Shown here: in pieces, positions 42,046 to 55,021 of the stretch | Position numbering within the stretch: the stretch's first letter is position 1 | How the letters are laid out: each line of letters opens with the position of its first letter | NCBI RefSeq assembly: GCF_022682495.2 | Contig: NC_071392.1 | Coordinates: 57,189,459 to 57,253,458, forward strand | DNA: 64,000 nt | Direction: 5' to 3' | DNA from: Desmodus rotundus | Lineage: Eukaryota > Chordata > Mammalia > Chiroptera > Phyllostomidae | Notes under the pieces: generated by a model | What the model was told of the DNA's origin: nothing | What the model saw: the letters and a program-made list of their open reading frames with translations, nothing else | Databases searched by the model: none | Made by a program: the position numbers and the translations under genes

Positions 42046-45000
42046 TTATGTTCCAGTTAAAGGTGAGATCATATGGTATTTGTCCCTCACCCTCTGGCTT
42101 ATTTCACTTAGCATAATGCTCTCCAGTTCCATCCATGCTGTTGCAAAGGGTATAAGCTCCTTCTTTCTCTCTGTTGCGTAGAAATCCATTGTGTAAATGT
42201 ACCATAGTTTATTGATCCACTCATTTACCAATGGGCACCTAGGCTGCTTCCAGCACTTGGCTATTGTAAATTGTGCTGCTATGAACATTGGGGTGCATAG
42301 GTTCTTTTAAAATGGTGTTTCAGGATTCTTAGGGGATAATCCTAGCAGTGGAATTGATGGGTCAAAAAGTAGTTCCATAGTTTTCTGAGGAAAATCAATA
42401 CTGTTTTCCACAGTGGCTGTACCATTTTGCATTCCCACCAACAGTGTACTAGGTTTCCATTTTCTCTACATCTTTGCCAGCACGTGTTTGTTGATTCATT
42501 AATGATGGCTGTTGTGACCACTGTGAGGTGATATTCCGCTAATGTTTTAATTTGCATCTCCCTGATGGCTAGTGATGTTGAGCATCCTTTCATATGTCTG
42601 TGGCCCCTCTGTGTGTCCTCCTTGGAGATGTTTCTGTTGATGTCCATTGCCCATTTTTTAATTGGGTTTTTGGTCTTCCTGGTGTTGAGTCTTATGTGTT
42701 CTTTATATATTTTGGAGATCAAACCCTTGTCCAAGGTATCATTGGCAAATATGCTTTCCCATATAGTCAGTTCCTTTTTCATTTTAATGATGGCTTCTTT
42801 AACTGTGCAAAAGCTTTTTCATTTGTTGTAGTCCTACTTGTTTATTTTTTCCTTTATTTCCCTTGTCCTAGGAGATATATTGCTGGGTGGGATTTCTGAA
42901 ATTTTACTGCCTATGTTTTCCTCTAGGCATTCTTGGTGTCACAACTTATATTTAAGTCTTTTATCCGTCTGAGTTTATTCTGGTGTGTGGTATAAATTGG
43001 TAGTCTAGTGTCATTTTTTTGCATGTGCTTCTCCTGTTCTCTCATTACCATTTATTGAGGAGGCTAATTTTACTTCATATTATGCTCCTGCCTGCTTTGT
43101 GAAATATTAATTGACTACAGAGACATGGGTTTATTTCTGAGCTCTCTATTCTGTTCCATTGATCTATATGTCTGTTCTTATGCCAGTAACTGACTGTTTG
43201 ATTACCATGGCTTTGAAGTATAGTTTTATATCAGGTATGTGATCCCTCCTACTTTGTTCTTTTTTCTCAAGATTGCTGAGGCTATTCAGTGTCAGTTTTT
43301 GTTCCATAGAAAGTTTTGGGATATTTGTTTTAGATCTGTGTAATATGCCATTGATATTTTACTAGACATTGAAACTATAGATTGCTTTGGGTAGTATAGA
43401 CATTTTAGTGATGTTAATTGTTCTAATCTATGTACATGGTATATGGTTCTATTCATTTGTATCTTCCTTAATATCTTTCTTCAGTGTTCTGTAGTTTTCC
43501 GAGTACAGGTCTTTTGCCTCCTTGGTTAAAGTTATTCCTAGGTACTTTTTCTTATTGCTATAGTAAATGGGAATTTTTCCTAGCTTTTGTTTCTTGTGTT
43601 TCATTGTTGGTGTACAAAAATCACTTTGATTTCTAAATATTACTTTGTACCCCACTATTTTGCCAAATTCACTTATTAGGTCATGTGGTTTTTGGTGGAG
43701 ACTGTAGGGTTTCCTATATACACTATCATGTCATCTGCAAATAATGCCAGTTTTACTTCCTCCTTTCCAATTTGGATGCTTTTTCTTTCTTTTTCATGTC
43801 TGATTGCTGTGGCTAGAACTTCAATACTATATTGAATAAAAGTGGTGAAAGCAGACCCCCTTGTCTTGTTCCTGATCTTAAGTGGAAAGATTTTAGTTTT
43901 TTCCCATTGAGCATTATGTTGGCTCTAGTTTTCTCATGTATGGCCTGCGTTATGTTGTAGTATGCTCCCTCTATTTCCACTTTGCTGAGGGTTTTTATTT
44001 TAAATGGAGGTAGACTTTATCAAGTGCTTTTTCAGCATCTATTGCTATGATCATGTGATTTTTCCTTTATTTTGTTTATGTAATATATTAAATTTATTGA
44101 TTTGTAAATATTGCACCATGCTTGCATTCCTGAGATGAACCCCACTTAATCATAGTGTGTGATCATTTTCATGTATTTCTGGATTAGGATTGCCAATACT
44201 TTGTTGAAGAGTTTAGCATCTATGTTTGTTAACAGTATTGGCCTGTAGTTTTCTTTCTTTATTGTGTCTTTACCTGTTTTTGGAGTTACGAAAATACAGG
44301 CCTGGTGAAAAGAATTTGGTGGTCTCCCCACTTCTTGAATTTCTGGAATACTTTGAGAAGGATATGAGTCAATTCTTCTCTGAATGTTTGCTGAAATTCC
44401 CCTGTGAAGCCATCCAGTCCAGTTTATGCACAAGGTGTTTTTGATTACTGCTTCATTTCAGTAGTTGTTATTGGTCTATTGTAGCTTTCTGCATCTTCTT
44501 AATTTAGCTTTGGGATATTGTATGTTTCTAGAAATTTGTCCATCTCACCCAGATTGTCCAATTTCTTGTCTTATAGTTCATGTCTTATATCTTCCTATCC
44601 TTTGTATTTTTGTGGTATTGGTTAAAACTTCTCTGTTTTTGTTTCTAATTTTATTTATTTGGGTCCTCTTTCTTTTTCTTCTTGGTGAATGTGGTTAAAG
44701 GCCTGTCAATCTTATCTTTTCAAAGAACTAGCTCCTGGATTTTTTAATCCTTTGAATTGCTTATTAGTCTCTATGTCATTTTATTCTGCTGTGATCTTAA
44801 TTATTTCCTTCCTTTTATGCACTCTGGGCTTTTTTTGTTGTTGTTTCTCTAGTTCTTGTAAATGCAGGTTTGGTTGTTTGAGAGCTTCCTATCTTTTTTA
44901 GGTAGGCCTGTATTGCTATGAACTTCCCTCTTATGACTGCCTTTGCTGTGTTCTGTGGGTTTTGGACTGTGTTGCTTGTTAATTTTCATTTGTTTCCAGA

Positions 45001-45795
45001 AACCGTTTGATTTCTTCCTTGATTTTATTGTTGACCCATTCATTACTTAATTTCATGTTATTCAGTCTCCATGTATTTGAATATTTTCAAGTTTTTTCCT
45101 TGAGTTTGGTTTCTAGTTTCAAGCCACTGTGATCGGACAAGATACTTGATATGATTTGAATTTTCATAAGGTTGTTGAGGACTTTTTTTTGTGTTCTACC
45201 ATGTGGTCTATCTTTCAACATGTTCCACGTGTCTTTGAAAATAATGTATATTTTACTTCTTTGGGATGAGTGGTTCTGTATATATCAATTCAATACTTTC
45301 AATCTGGAGTGCTGCTCAGTGCTGCAATATCCTTGTTGATTTTTTGCTTAGAAGATCTATCCATTTTTGACAATGGGATTTTAAAATCCCCTTCTATAAG
45401 CCTCTTTCTGTTGTTATCTTTTTTGAAGTCTTCCAAGTTTTCCTTTTATATTTAGGTTGCACATATGTTTTCAAAGGTTATATCTTCTTGATGGACTACT
45501 GCCTTAAGTATTCTATAGTGACCTTCTTTGTCTCTTTTTATGGTCTTTGCTTTAAAGTCTATTTTGCCTGATATAAGTATTGCTACCACAGCTTTGTTTT
45601 AAAGACCGTTCGCTTGGAATATTTTTTCCATCCCTTTACTTTTAGTTGTTGTAGATTTTTTCTTTTGAGTTGGGTCTCTTGTAGACATCATACATGAGGG
45701 TCATGTTTTACATCCATTCTGCTATCCTATGGTTTTGATTGGAGCACTTAATCTATTTTTAAGGTTATTATTGGTAGGTACTTATTCATTACAAT
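42046..45795 (-). pseudogene. L1-F ORF2 remnant
   Basis: Readable pieces include the reverse transcriptase block with KENYRPILLTNIDAKLFNKV (44146-44433), [20 protein letters not shown] (43449-43655), and the C-terminal region at 42342-42782 ([20 protein letters not shown], then [13 protein letters not shown]). It is broken by many frameshifts and stops. No intact domain remains. Confidence 0.85.
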
Positions 45796-45861
45796 TTTTT
45801 CCTTTTGTACCTGTGTTCCTCCCCTCCCCCACCCCGCACTCTCTCTTACTTCACCTTCTTA

Positions 45862-46715
45862 AAGCAGTCCCTTTAAAATCTTTTGCAATGCTGATTTGGT
45901 GGATATATAGTCTATTATCACCTCTTTGTCTGGAAAACTCCTCATTTCACCTGTCATGAGAGTCTTTCTGGATAGAGTTGTCTTAGTTCCAGGCCTTTGC
46001 TTTTCATTACTTGGAATACTTCTTGCCATTTCCTTCTGGTTTGTAATGTTTCCATTGAGAAATCCTGTGATAGCCTTATCAGAGCTTCATTATATGTTAC
46101 TATATGTTTCTCCTTTGCTGATTTTAAGATGTTCTCTTCATTTTTAAATTTTGCCATTTTAACTATGATGTGTCTTAGAGTGGGCCTTTTGGGTTCATCT
46201 CGATTGGGACACTCTGTGCTTCCTGGAATGGTGTGACTTTTCCCATCATTAAGTTAGGAAATTTTCTGTTCTTAGTTTTTCAAACAGATTTTATTCCTTG
46301 CTCCTCTTTTTCTTCTTCTGGTATCCTTATGATACAAATATTATTGTTTCATGTCATCCTGAAGCTCCCTTAAATCCTCTTCTTTCTTTTTGAGTCTTTT
46401 CTCATTTTGTTGCTCTATCTGGAAGTTTTTTTCTACCTTCGTCTCCAGCTCACTGATTCTGTCCTCTCCTTCATCTAGCTTGCTTTTAATTCCTCCAGTG
46501 TATCCTTCATTTTAGATATTGTGTTCCTCATTTACTCCTGTCTCTTATTGATCATTTCTATATGCTTTTTCATGTTGATGTAGTTCCCAATAAATTTCTT
46601 GTAGGTTCCATAGAGTTCCTTGTAGTTCTCACTGAGTTCTTTGAGCATCCTTATAACCAGTGTTTTGAACTCAATGTCTGATATTGCTTGCCTCAATTTC
46701 ATTTAGCTTTTTTGA
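45862..46715 (-). pseudogene. L1-F ORF1 remnant
   Basis: The C-terminal domain is partly open at 45954-46157 (MAKFKNEENILKSAKEK, then SMETLQTRRKWQEVFQVM). Upstream lie a degraded RRM and a coiled-coil region (about 46350-46700). Unlike L1-A and L1-C, the coiled-coil segment lacks the shared ACACCCAG frameshift site. The start is approximate. Confidence 0.75.
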
Positions 46716-46719
46716 TGGG

Positions 46720-47830
46720 ATGTCTCCCTTCCTTTTGATTGGGGGTTATTTATTTGTCTCCCCATTTTTGGAGACCCTTTTTGTTTGTTTTGGTGTTTTA
46801 GGTTAATCTACTTTGACTCCTTGTCTTCACGGTGTGACTTTCTTTGGTAGGAGACCTGTGGGACTCAGTTGTGCAGTCTCCTTGATCACCTGAGCTTGAT
46901 GCTCTTTATCTGCCCTTTAAGCTATTTATGTGGGCTCTCTTGTTGTATATGGGTTTTGTTTGTTGCTGGGTCATTCTTTGGTGGGTTCTTTCCTCTGGTT
47001 GGCTGTCTGAGAGTCCCACCACCTACCCTATGTTATATTCTGTTGTACATGTACTGTCAGAAGAAAATAAAAACCCAGGAAACAAAACCCACACCAGCAA
47101 TAATAGCCCCCATGCTGAACCACACTATCAGCAAATGAGCAAGTATTAATGAGGTGTAAAGAAATTGGCTATTATGAGAAAGGAAAAAAATGTATATTAG
47201 ATGACTAACTGAAATAAAATGACTTTGAGAGGGTTGAGGGAGGAAAAATAATGAGTTGGGAATAGAAAAAATGTGAAGGAAAGAGGAAATTAGAGTTTAC
47301 ATAATAATTTTAAAAAGGGAGGGAAAGAAGGGGAAATGGTGAAAGAAAAGGGAGGAGTATATAGTATGAGGTTTAGAATCCATTTATAAACAATAGTGAA
47401 AATAATAGGATCAAATCAGGGAAAATGATCCATCACAGCAATACCAACAACAAATGAGCAAAGATTAATTACTGGAGGAATGGGAATAAGAAGAAGAAAA
47501 GAAAGAAGAAAGAGGCTTATGAGATGTCTAAAGGAAAGAAATGTGATTTTGAGAGGACAGAGGGAGAAGAAATACTAAGCATGTGGAATGAAACCAAGAA
47601 AAGACAGGGAAAAATTTAAATTGCAAATGAAGAAAGGGCAGGAGGAAGTCAAAAAGGAGTAGATCAGAATGGTAAAATTTGAGATTTGAAATACAAAATA
47701 TAGTGAATATCTGGGTATAAAATTGAAGAAGTGCAACAACCACCATATCAACAACCAATAGACAAAGACTGATAAAGGTGGGGAAAGAATAAGGGTATTT
47801 TAAGAACAGTAAAAAGAATTGAAACATTGA
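46720..47830 (-). promoter_or_regulatory. L1-F partial 5' UTR with purine-rich tract
   Basis: The plus strand is strongly purine-biased over about 47160-47820 (AGAAGAAGAAAAGAAAGAAG and similar), resembling the L1-B 5' UTR half at 21320-22395. It has no coding content. Confidence 0.55.
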
Positions 47831-47832
47831 AT

Positions 47833-49165
47833 TGAATCAGCAGACTTTGCTTCTTACTCTACAAGATTATAATAGTTGGGAGAAATCAGAAGTGTCTACA
47901 GAATTTAGTTCAGGCAAATCCTGAACAAGAGGCAAAGAAGTTGTCTCAAACTAAAAAGAAGAAGGCCTTCAAGTCCCAGATAACAGGAGAATAAAACAGT
48001 GCAATATCCCAGTGACATTTTAGAGAATGCATATGTTGAGTTATTTCTAGATACAAATAAATTGTCCACACCTGCATTAGAACAGGTTGTTCAAAGAAAT
48101 GATAATTCAGAACTTGAGTTGATGTCTGTTGTGGAAAATACTTTTCCAGCACAAGATATTGTGCAGACTGTTACAGTGAAATGGAAATGTGGAAACTCAC
48201 AGCCAAATTGTGCTGTGAAAGAACACTCTATATCTAATATAGCCAGTGTCAAGAACTCTTATGAGCTGTAGAGCTCTGGGGAACGCTGGATCAGAGGTAT
48301 TCCAAGGCCAAGGCAATGTGCAATACATGTGGGAAAATGTTTTCAGAAGCCAGCAGCTTGAGAAGGCACATGAGAATACATAAAGGAGAAAAATTATCTT
48401 TGCCACTTGTGTGGAAAGGCATTCATCCAGTGTAAACAACTGAAAATGCATGTAAGAACTCATACAGGTGAGAAGCCATTCAAATATGAATTGTGTGATA
48501 AAGGCTTTGCTGAGAAATTCCAGCTAATCTTCCATAGTTGAATGCATCATAGTGAAGAAAAACCCTGTAAATGTGATGTATGCAATTTGTTACTTCTAGC
48601 AATCTCAAGGTTAATGCCAGGAAGCATAGTGGAAAGAAGCCATATATCTGTGATAGGTATGGACAGAGACTTGTCCAAACCAGCACACTGACCTATCATG
48701 TTCGTAGGCATACTGGAGAAATGCCTTACATGTGTGATACTTGTGGGTAGGTGTTTGCTGTCTCTACTTCTCTTGTCACTTATTCTCAAAAACATACAGA
48801 GGAAGACCATTTATCTGCAAATTATGTGGAGATTCTTATGTGGATATTAAACATTTAAAGAACTACAAAAGTTCATTTGAGGGCAGAAAAAATTCTAGAT
48901 TCTAGTATACAGGATCTGTAGCTAGTATACAGGGACTTAAGTGAACAAGATTCCATACAAAAAAAACCCTTTATCTGAAACTTTGGACGTTGAAGCCTTT
49001 TAATATGACTTTACCACTCGCTCTTTCTCTTGGGACTGAGGACCACCACATGCTTTTGCCTGTCACAAATAATCATTCTCCTACATCAGATACATTGTCG
49101 AGGTCAACTGTGAATGGGTTTTCAGAACCACGATGGACTTTTTTACAACAATTATGCTGACTTTG
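47833..49165 (+). pseudogene. MYNN: Processed pseudogene of MYNN (myoneurin, BTB/POZ zinc-finger protein)
   Basis: An intronless, 5'-truncated copy. The linker region is open at 47999-48271 (SDILENAYVELFLDTNKLST, then VENTFPAQDIVQTVTVK). A stop follows (TATGAGCTGTAG at about 48260) and then frameshifts. C2H2 fingers follow in order: CNTCGKMFSEASSLRRHMRI (about 48320), the next at about 48400, and further fingers at about 48490, 48575, 48650 and 48735. Finger spacing then jumps from the sixth finger linker directly to a CKLCGDSYVDIKHLK finger, so about one finger (roughly 84 bp) is missing. The C-terminus (TEDHHMLLPVTNNHSPTSDT) and its stop are at about 49035-49160. The BTB domain is absent. 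MYNN is a nuclear transcription factor, and this copy is dead. The assignment rests on remembered family sequence. Confidence 0.82.
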
Positions 49166-49784
49166 TGATGAATATCAAATTGCTGACATCTCTGGAATAA
49201 AACATAAACATCTCTGGTAAGGTGCACATATTCATCTTAAATTATCATTCATTTGAGTCATGGCCATTATTACTCATTCACTGACATACAGGCATCTGAT
49301 GCTCCATCATAACTGTTATGCCTGTTTTAAGTTTTGGCTTTTATGTCTAGATTACACATGCAATTTAAATTCTTAATTTCCTAGGGCCCCAGCTTATTTC
49401 TGCCCAGGTCCTCCTAGTAGGGTGGTGTGTGATTTCAGGATTTAGAGATGGATCTTTGTTAATGTTTCTCATTTTTAAGTAAAGTCTCCATTTCTGTCTT
49501 CATTTTTCTTTATCAGCATCAAATTTTGTAGTTAAACAATTAGAAAACTGAAAGAAAACAGTTTAGAGAAAGCTGTAAAGTGAAATGCACCTGTATCCTC
49601 AGTGCTAAGTATTAAATAAATAACATGTAATTTGAATGGTCTTTTTTTTCTGTTGTGCTTACCCTCTCAATGTGTGTCTGTATGTTTGATTAACTGGATC
49701 AACATTTGGTTTAGGATAGGTGCAAGTAAAGATTTCTTTTATACATTCTAAAGTGTAGATTGTGTATTCCTCAGGAACTCAGTT
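49166..49784. other. Low-copy sequence, possibly including MYNN 3' UTR
   Basis: No gene. GGAATAAAACATAAACATC at about 49194 may be the retrocopy 3' end. Confidence 0.35.
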
Positions 49785-49930
49785 GGTCCCTGATCATTCA
49801 ATCACTTATTCATCCAATTCTCATTGTATATAGTGAGAATGCCCTTGTACCAGTCTCTGTGTAAGTACTGAGGATAACAGCCCAGTTGCTAGCAAATTCT
49901 TGGTGACTGCAAGACAGATATTAAACAACT
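49785..49930 (-). repeat. Possible L2-like fragment
   Basis: TCACTTATTCATCCAATTCT, then TGTGTAAGTACTGAGGATAA and CAGCCCAGTTG resemble the L2 3' end. Weak. Confidence 0.35.
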
Positions 49931-50332
49931 TACATTAATAGGTCTTTAGAAGTATTTTCAAAACTGTCCAAATAAGTACAGAGTGATGTTCCAGGGGCAT
50001 CTCTCCTGTTTAGGAACCACAAAGGCTGAGGGAAGCATGTTTCAGACAGAAGGAATAGCATACTGAAGGCTCCAAGGCAAGGAGAAACAAGTGCCTCTGA
50101 AAACAGTAAAATTCTCTGTAGCTGGGGTGTTACTGGTGGAGTGAAGGGAGACAGGCAGTGGGACCAGGATGGAGGTAGGGACAGATCCTTTTTCATGTTT
50201 GCATGAAATAAATAAATCTCAAACTTGTATTTTGAACTTTAACCTAAAGGAAGTGTGAAGCCACTAAAGCAAGAAGTGTCACAAAAGATGTTCCCTGTAT
50301 AAAAAGTATTCTGTCAGTTGTAGAGAATGCCA

Positions 50333-50672
50333 TATTTTGACATGTATAATGCACTCCCATATATAATGAACACCCATGTTTTTGTCCCCAACTTTCAGGA
50401 AAAAAATCTTTCATTTTCATTTTAATTTTTTAATCCAATTACTTATTTATATTTAGAAACAAAACTGCTTATCATATTCCAAGATATTTTGCACATGTAT
50501 ATCATTATTGCTTTCTAGAGTTATATTTTTAATGCATAAGCATAAATGAAATAATTAAAAACATTTGTATAGGTACAGAATTAGTACCACCCATGTATAA
50601 TGTGCATCCTTATTTTTCCCTCCATAGCTTGGACAAGAATGGTGTGCATTATACATGGCAAAATACAGTATT
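50333..50672. mobile_element. Candidate MITE with terminal inverted repeats
   Basis: The left end TATTTTGACATGTATAATGC (50333-50352) is nearly the reverse complement of the right end GCATTATACATGGCAAAATA (50646-50665), with one mismatch in 20. The interior is AT-rich, and shorter versions of the same motif (ATATATAATG and ATGTATAATG) recur inside. It is about 340 bp and non-coding. The superfamily is not determined. Confidence 0.6.
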
Positions 50673-52885
50673 TGGGACAATAGTAAGATGGGGAGACCAT
50701 GTAGGGTGAATTTAATTGGGCAAGAGGGACACGTGCCATTATGGAGGTGATAGAAATAGTGAGAAACAGATGGATTCTGAAACTGTTAAGAGATTTAGGC
50801 AAATGAACTGGGTGCTTGATTGGTTGAAGAAGATGGTCTGGGGAGACAAAAGGAGTTGAGGTAGATTCCCAAGTGTCTGAGAGGGAGAGCAGGTAGGTGG
50901 AGGAACCATTACTAAGTCTGGGCTTCTGGGAAGAGGATCAGATTTGAGGTTAAATATCATGAGCTCTTTTTATGTTGCATCCCAGCAGGTGTTGTGTTAG
51001 GACATAAGATGAAAGCTTTTAGCTGTCACAAAAATTTGGGAATTATAAATGCTCAGATAATAATTGAGGTCATGGGCAGGAATATAGGCACCTAGTGTGA
51101 ACATAGGAGGGTCTGAGGAACTGCAACATGGAAAAGCCTATAAATGAAGTAGAAGTGGGTAGGCTGAGGAGCTTCTGGGAGGCCAGAGGTCACGACAGGG
51201 AAAGGGGTCTTAAGGAGGGAATGCCAGGCAGTTTGTTTAACACTGAGAAGCTAAGCAGCACCCAGCATGGGATTGGGCACAGAGCAGGATCTTAGTACAT
51301 AGCAGTCAAATTCTCTCTTTCTCTACTTTCAAATCTTATGAGCCCAAGGATGAGAGCATGAGCTATGCATCCAGAATGCAAGCTTGTGACTCATTTGTCA
51401 GCAAAAATTCAGGTTTCATTGGGGTTTTGGAAACCTGACATAATATGCCACTTTCTTCTGCAATAAGACCATATTGATTATTGTTATAGTAACTTTAACT
51501 TTAGAGGAAGATGAAGTAATAAAATCAGAATAAAGACTCATGAACTAAAGTGGTACTTGGATTATGAGGACCTTGGTAAAATATCTTCAGCAATTTTCCT
51601 GTGTGTGGCATCTTTTTGATTGAGTTCCAGTTTTTGTCATGGTTTCTGTCCACTAAAGTGCTGATAGTGTGACCATGATTGGCATTTGGGGAAATACTCT
51701 CCTAGGCTCTGCATATAATGGGAGGTACTCCCTCTTGAGTCTTTCACATCTGAGTACATGCTGGAGTGACAATTGCACCAGGGTTAGTCAGTGATATTTT
51801 TGGTATTTTAACTATAGATCCAGTTCCTTTGTGGTTGAGGAGGTTTAATGAATGGAGTACATCTGAGGATGCTTTAAGTTTTCTCAGAGGATGGAGTAGG
51901 GGGGCAGACAAATTTTCCTCCCCAAAGACACCACCCCAAGTTTTGGTTTCCTGAAAAAAACAAACACAACTTTTATGCCTCTGATTCTTACTCTTAAAGT
52001 TAAATTTTAGAATCTAATTCAAATTATTCATGACACAAAGTAATGTTGCTTGCTACATTTTGTCCATTTTATCAAAATGTGTATGATCCTCATGTAATTT
52101 TTTTTAACATATTGGTTGCCCAGGAGTGTCTTGGTGGTGGATGGAGGCACCAAGATTTTCATGTTAGTAATGTCACTGATTTTGTTTGCTTGTGATCCAC
52201 ACTGAGTTAACTTCATTGGACTTTCCCCAGGAATTGATGCTCATACACGTGTTGGGTCATTATGCTGCTGCACCTGTGTAGTGTGAAGGTCAGTATGTTT
52301 TTCTGATTATAAAAACCCATTTATTCCATTATAAATCCTCTTCATTCATAGTGGAATGTGCCTCAGTCCAGAGCTTATTGCAGATGTCCAGCCCAGAAAT
52401 TCTTTCAAGTGAAGTTCTCACATTTGAGATCCATTACCTGTTCCTCCCTATCACCTTCATCCATCCCAAATTCGACTATACTTCATTTTAAGGTAATGTT
52501 CTTTGCATGCCAACTCCTCTTTTGTGATGTGAAGGCACCGTTGTGGCAAGTATATACCTGGGAAAAAGTCACTCTATGATGGTCCTTCCAAAATGGCAGC
52601 TGCAAATTTTGCTGTAGTGTGATTAATTACCTTACATGAGATTTGGGCACACAGAAATACACCTGGAGACCAGAGCAATGCTCTCTCCTGTTGACTCAGA
52701 GTCAGGCATGCCACAGAGGAGATCACCAGTTCATTAGAGGGACTTCTTGCAGCTGATGGCTGTCCCAGGAAGGACATTACTCAACTTTGTTCAGACATCC
52801 CTCTTAGTCCACTCCTTCCCATATTTCAGAAGCTTTACAATTTCTGGTGGCAGCACCACATCTATAGGACACAACAAATCATGAT
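50673..52885. other. Low-copy sequence
   Basis: No host exon is recognised. A piece at about 51240-51310 (AGCACCCAGCATGGGATTGG, then CTTAGTACATAGCAG) resembles L2 or MIR. Open frames here are short and lack domains. Confidence 0.4.
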
Positions 52886-52889
52886 TTGT

Positions 52890-53075
52890 GTTGTATGCTT
52901 TTCCTATGTGAATTCTTATCTACTCATCACAATCCAAAGTCATGAGTATGACCATTGTTCCTATCTTACCTATGAGATAACTGGGCTAAGTCACTGCTTC
53001 AAAGTTTCTGATGTGTAAGTGAAGAGCAGGGATGCAAATGGAACTGCCTATTTGAGCTGGAATCCCCATCTACTA
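52890..53075 (+). repeat. MIR SINE
   Basis: CTTACCTATGAGATAACTGG, then GCTAAGTCACTGCTTCAAAG and GAGCAGGGATGCAAATGGAA follow the MIR core order. Confidence 0.5.
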
Positions 53076-53109
53076 GGCCTTAGTGTTGCCCTGGGAATAT
53101 GCACTCAAC

Positions 53110-53790
53110 CAACTCTTAAATGAGGGTTTTGTTTAAAAAATAAATAAAGTTCACATTTGCATAGCACTTTGCAGATTTACTAAGTACATGCCCAAATGTG
53201 GGTGGGCTCTGCCTGCAGAGCTCCCCTGGGCCCCTGTGGAAGAGAATAATTCTAGCCAGACATGATCTGCTTGGGGAGGAAGGGTGACCATTCTCTCAGA
53301 GGAGAAAGGTGTTTAGCCCCTCTCTCAATGGGCTTTTATTGAGTTGAGCTTGCGTAGGGAATGGACATCAAAGAAAGGAGGTATGGTTTACAAATAACAT
53401 TTCTGGGATCACAGGGGTCCTTTTGAGTCAGGGTCTGGTAGACAGGGTGATGCCAATTCGCTGTAAAACCTTGGGAAACAAACTTATTGTGTGCTTGTAC
53501 CCTTAACATTTATATTGAGGATATTCTTAGCAAAGCAGGTTTCACAGGACTTTATGCATTCTTTCTTGGGCCTGATTGGCCCCACCAGGAACTGCCTGTT
53601 CTGGCACAAGGCTGCACCCCCCTTCAGTATTGTTTCAGACCTGAATCAGGCAGGGAAAGCAAGGCAGCCAAGAGATTAGGAGACTTTTTACAAATACAAT
53701 GAGCACTCAGGCTATGATAAAGCTGAGGGGTGAGAGTTTTTTGTCCCTTCTCCACAATCCCCTAAGTCCTTCCCTGATGGCCCCTTCACA
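53110..53790 (-). repeat. Possible solo LTR of an endogenous retroelement
   Basis: On the minus strand an AATAAAAGCCC poly(A)-signal-like block occurs (complement of about 53331-53341), followed by a pyrimidine-rich segment and preceded by a GC-richer region (about 53560-53660), as in an LTR U3-R-U5 layout. Terminal TG/CA ends and a TSD were not established. No coding region is attached. Confidence 0.3.
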
Positions 53791-55002
53791 ACTGCACCTG
53801 TTCTTAGGTTGTTCCTTTCTTGAGGAATCTTACCTGTCATTGACTATCCAGCCATCCTCCAGGGGCCAAGCAGGGTGAAGTAAAGGGGGCAGAGACTGTG
53901 CCCCTGCCAGGAGGATAAGTTTTGTCTCCTTAGTGGCTTATGGCCCCTAGCCATGGGGCCTTTTTGCCTGTCGGTGGGGTTACAGCCCCTGAAAACAGGC
54001 AGGATGGTTCCCAATGCCCACATGCATATTCAGTTAATTCCTGAAATGACCTTGCACTAAGGAAAAGGAAGCCATGAGATGTTCAGTGAGGGTCTTGGCA
54101 TTTATGAGCTCACAGGTAGGTGAGCAACCCTCAAGCTCATGTCTTCTCTTCCATCACAGGATGCTGCTTCCAACTCACCAGATTGGGAGCTTTCTTAATT
54201 GGTAAGTTTAGAGTAATTTGGAGAATGAATATTTTATGTATTTTTTTCAGGAAGCATTAAATTAGTGCTTAATCACTTGCTGCCAAAAACCAGGGACAGT
54301 TATAATACACTAACTTAAATGCCCTTTTTCTTATTGAGTATCCCAGTTTCTTGTGCTGTTGGCAGAGGCTTGATTTCTATCAATTCACTTGGATAATCTT
54401 ACCCTAGTCTTCTTCATTGGGAAAAGGCTTGACTTTTCCTAAGAGTACATTTTTCCCCAACACACAGCATTCTCATCTGTTTGCATTCGCCTGGTGCTTC
54501 TGAATTTTCTCTTTGGCTTTGAATGTACAGTGAGAAGTCTTTAAAACAACCAATTAGCTCCTTTTGGGTTCATTCACCATTCCAGGAGAATTCCCCTCCT
54601 CTCCTCTTTCTAGGACTGGTATACTTGGAAAGTTGGGAATTTTCTGTCCTAGAGAATCTCAGTTCATGTGTGTATTCAGATACAAATGTTGCCTCATATA
54701 ACACTCCTTGAATTTAATATGTCCACACAGATCACTTGAGACAGTTTATACAGTGATCTAGGAAATGCAGTGGCCAAATATTCTCCCTGAACAATTATGT
54801 GAGTGAGCTGTTAGTGATTAATGAGAGAGAGAGAGAAGACTGAAATCAGAGCTGAAGGACATAGTTTGTGAAATAGGAGCATAACCACAACTTCTTGAAC
54901 AATGATGACACTAGAAACCAGAAAGGACAAAACATAGCTAACTTATTACCATTTCCATGAAAAGTCAATGCAAAACTCCTTGACCCAAACCTGCATGATA
55001 AA
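53791..55002. other. Low-copy sequence
   Basis: No gene is recognised. A short GA microsatellite lies near 54823-54836. Confidence 0.4.
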
Positions 55003-55021
55003 GGAAAGCCCTATTACTTTT
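55003..55021. repeat. TSD of HAL1-F, left copy
   Basis: AGGAAAGCCCTATTACTTT, identical to 57046-57064. Confidence 0.95.

Larger units (their letters stand above)
41786..47830 (-). mobile_element. L1-F: old L1, nearly full length
   Basis: The minus strand has part of a 5' UTR (about 47830 to 46720), ORF1 (about 46715 to 45862), ORF2 (about 45795 to 42060) and a 3' UTR ending near 41786 in a TTTTATTAAATATTTTATTG tract. Frames are short and shifted. It is more diverged than L1-A and L1-C. The outer half of the 5' UTR is missing: the sequence changes to the MYNN retrocopy at about 47830. No TSD was found. Confidence 0.85.

Noticed and set aside
47999..48271. A functional zinc-finger gene
   Set aside because: The frame stops before the first finger, fingers contain stops and frameshifts, introns are absent and the BTB domain is missing. 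It is a processed pseudogene.
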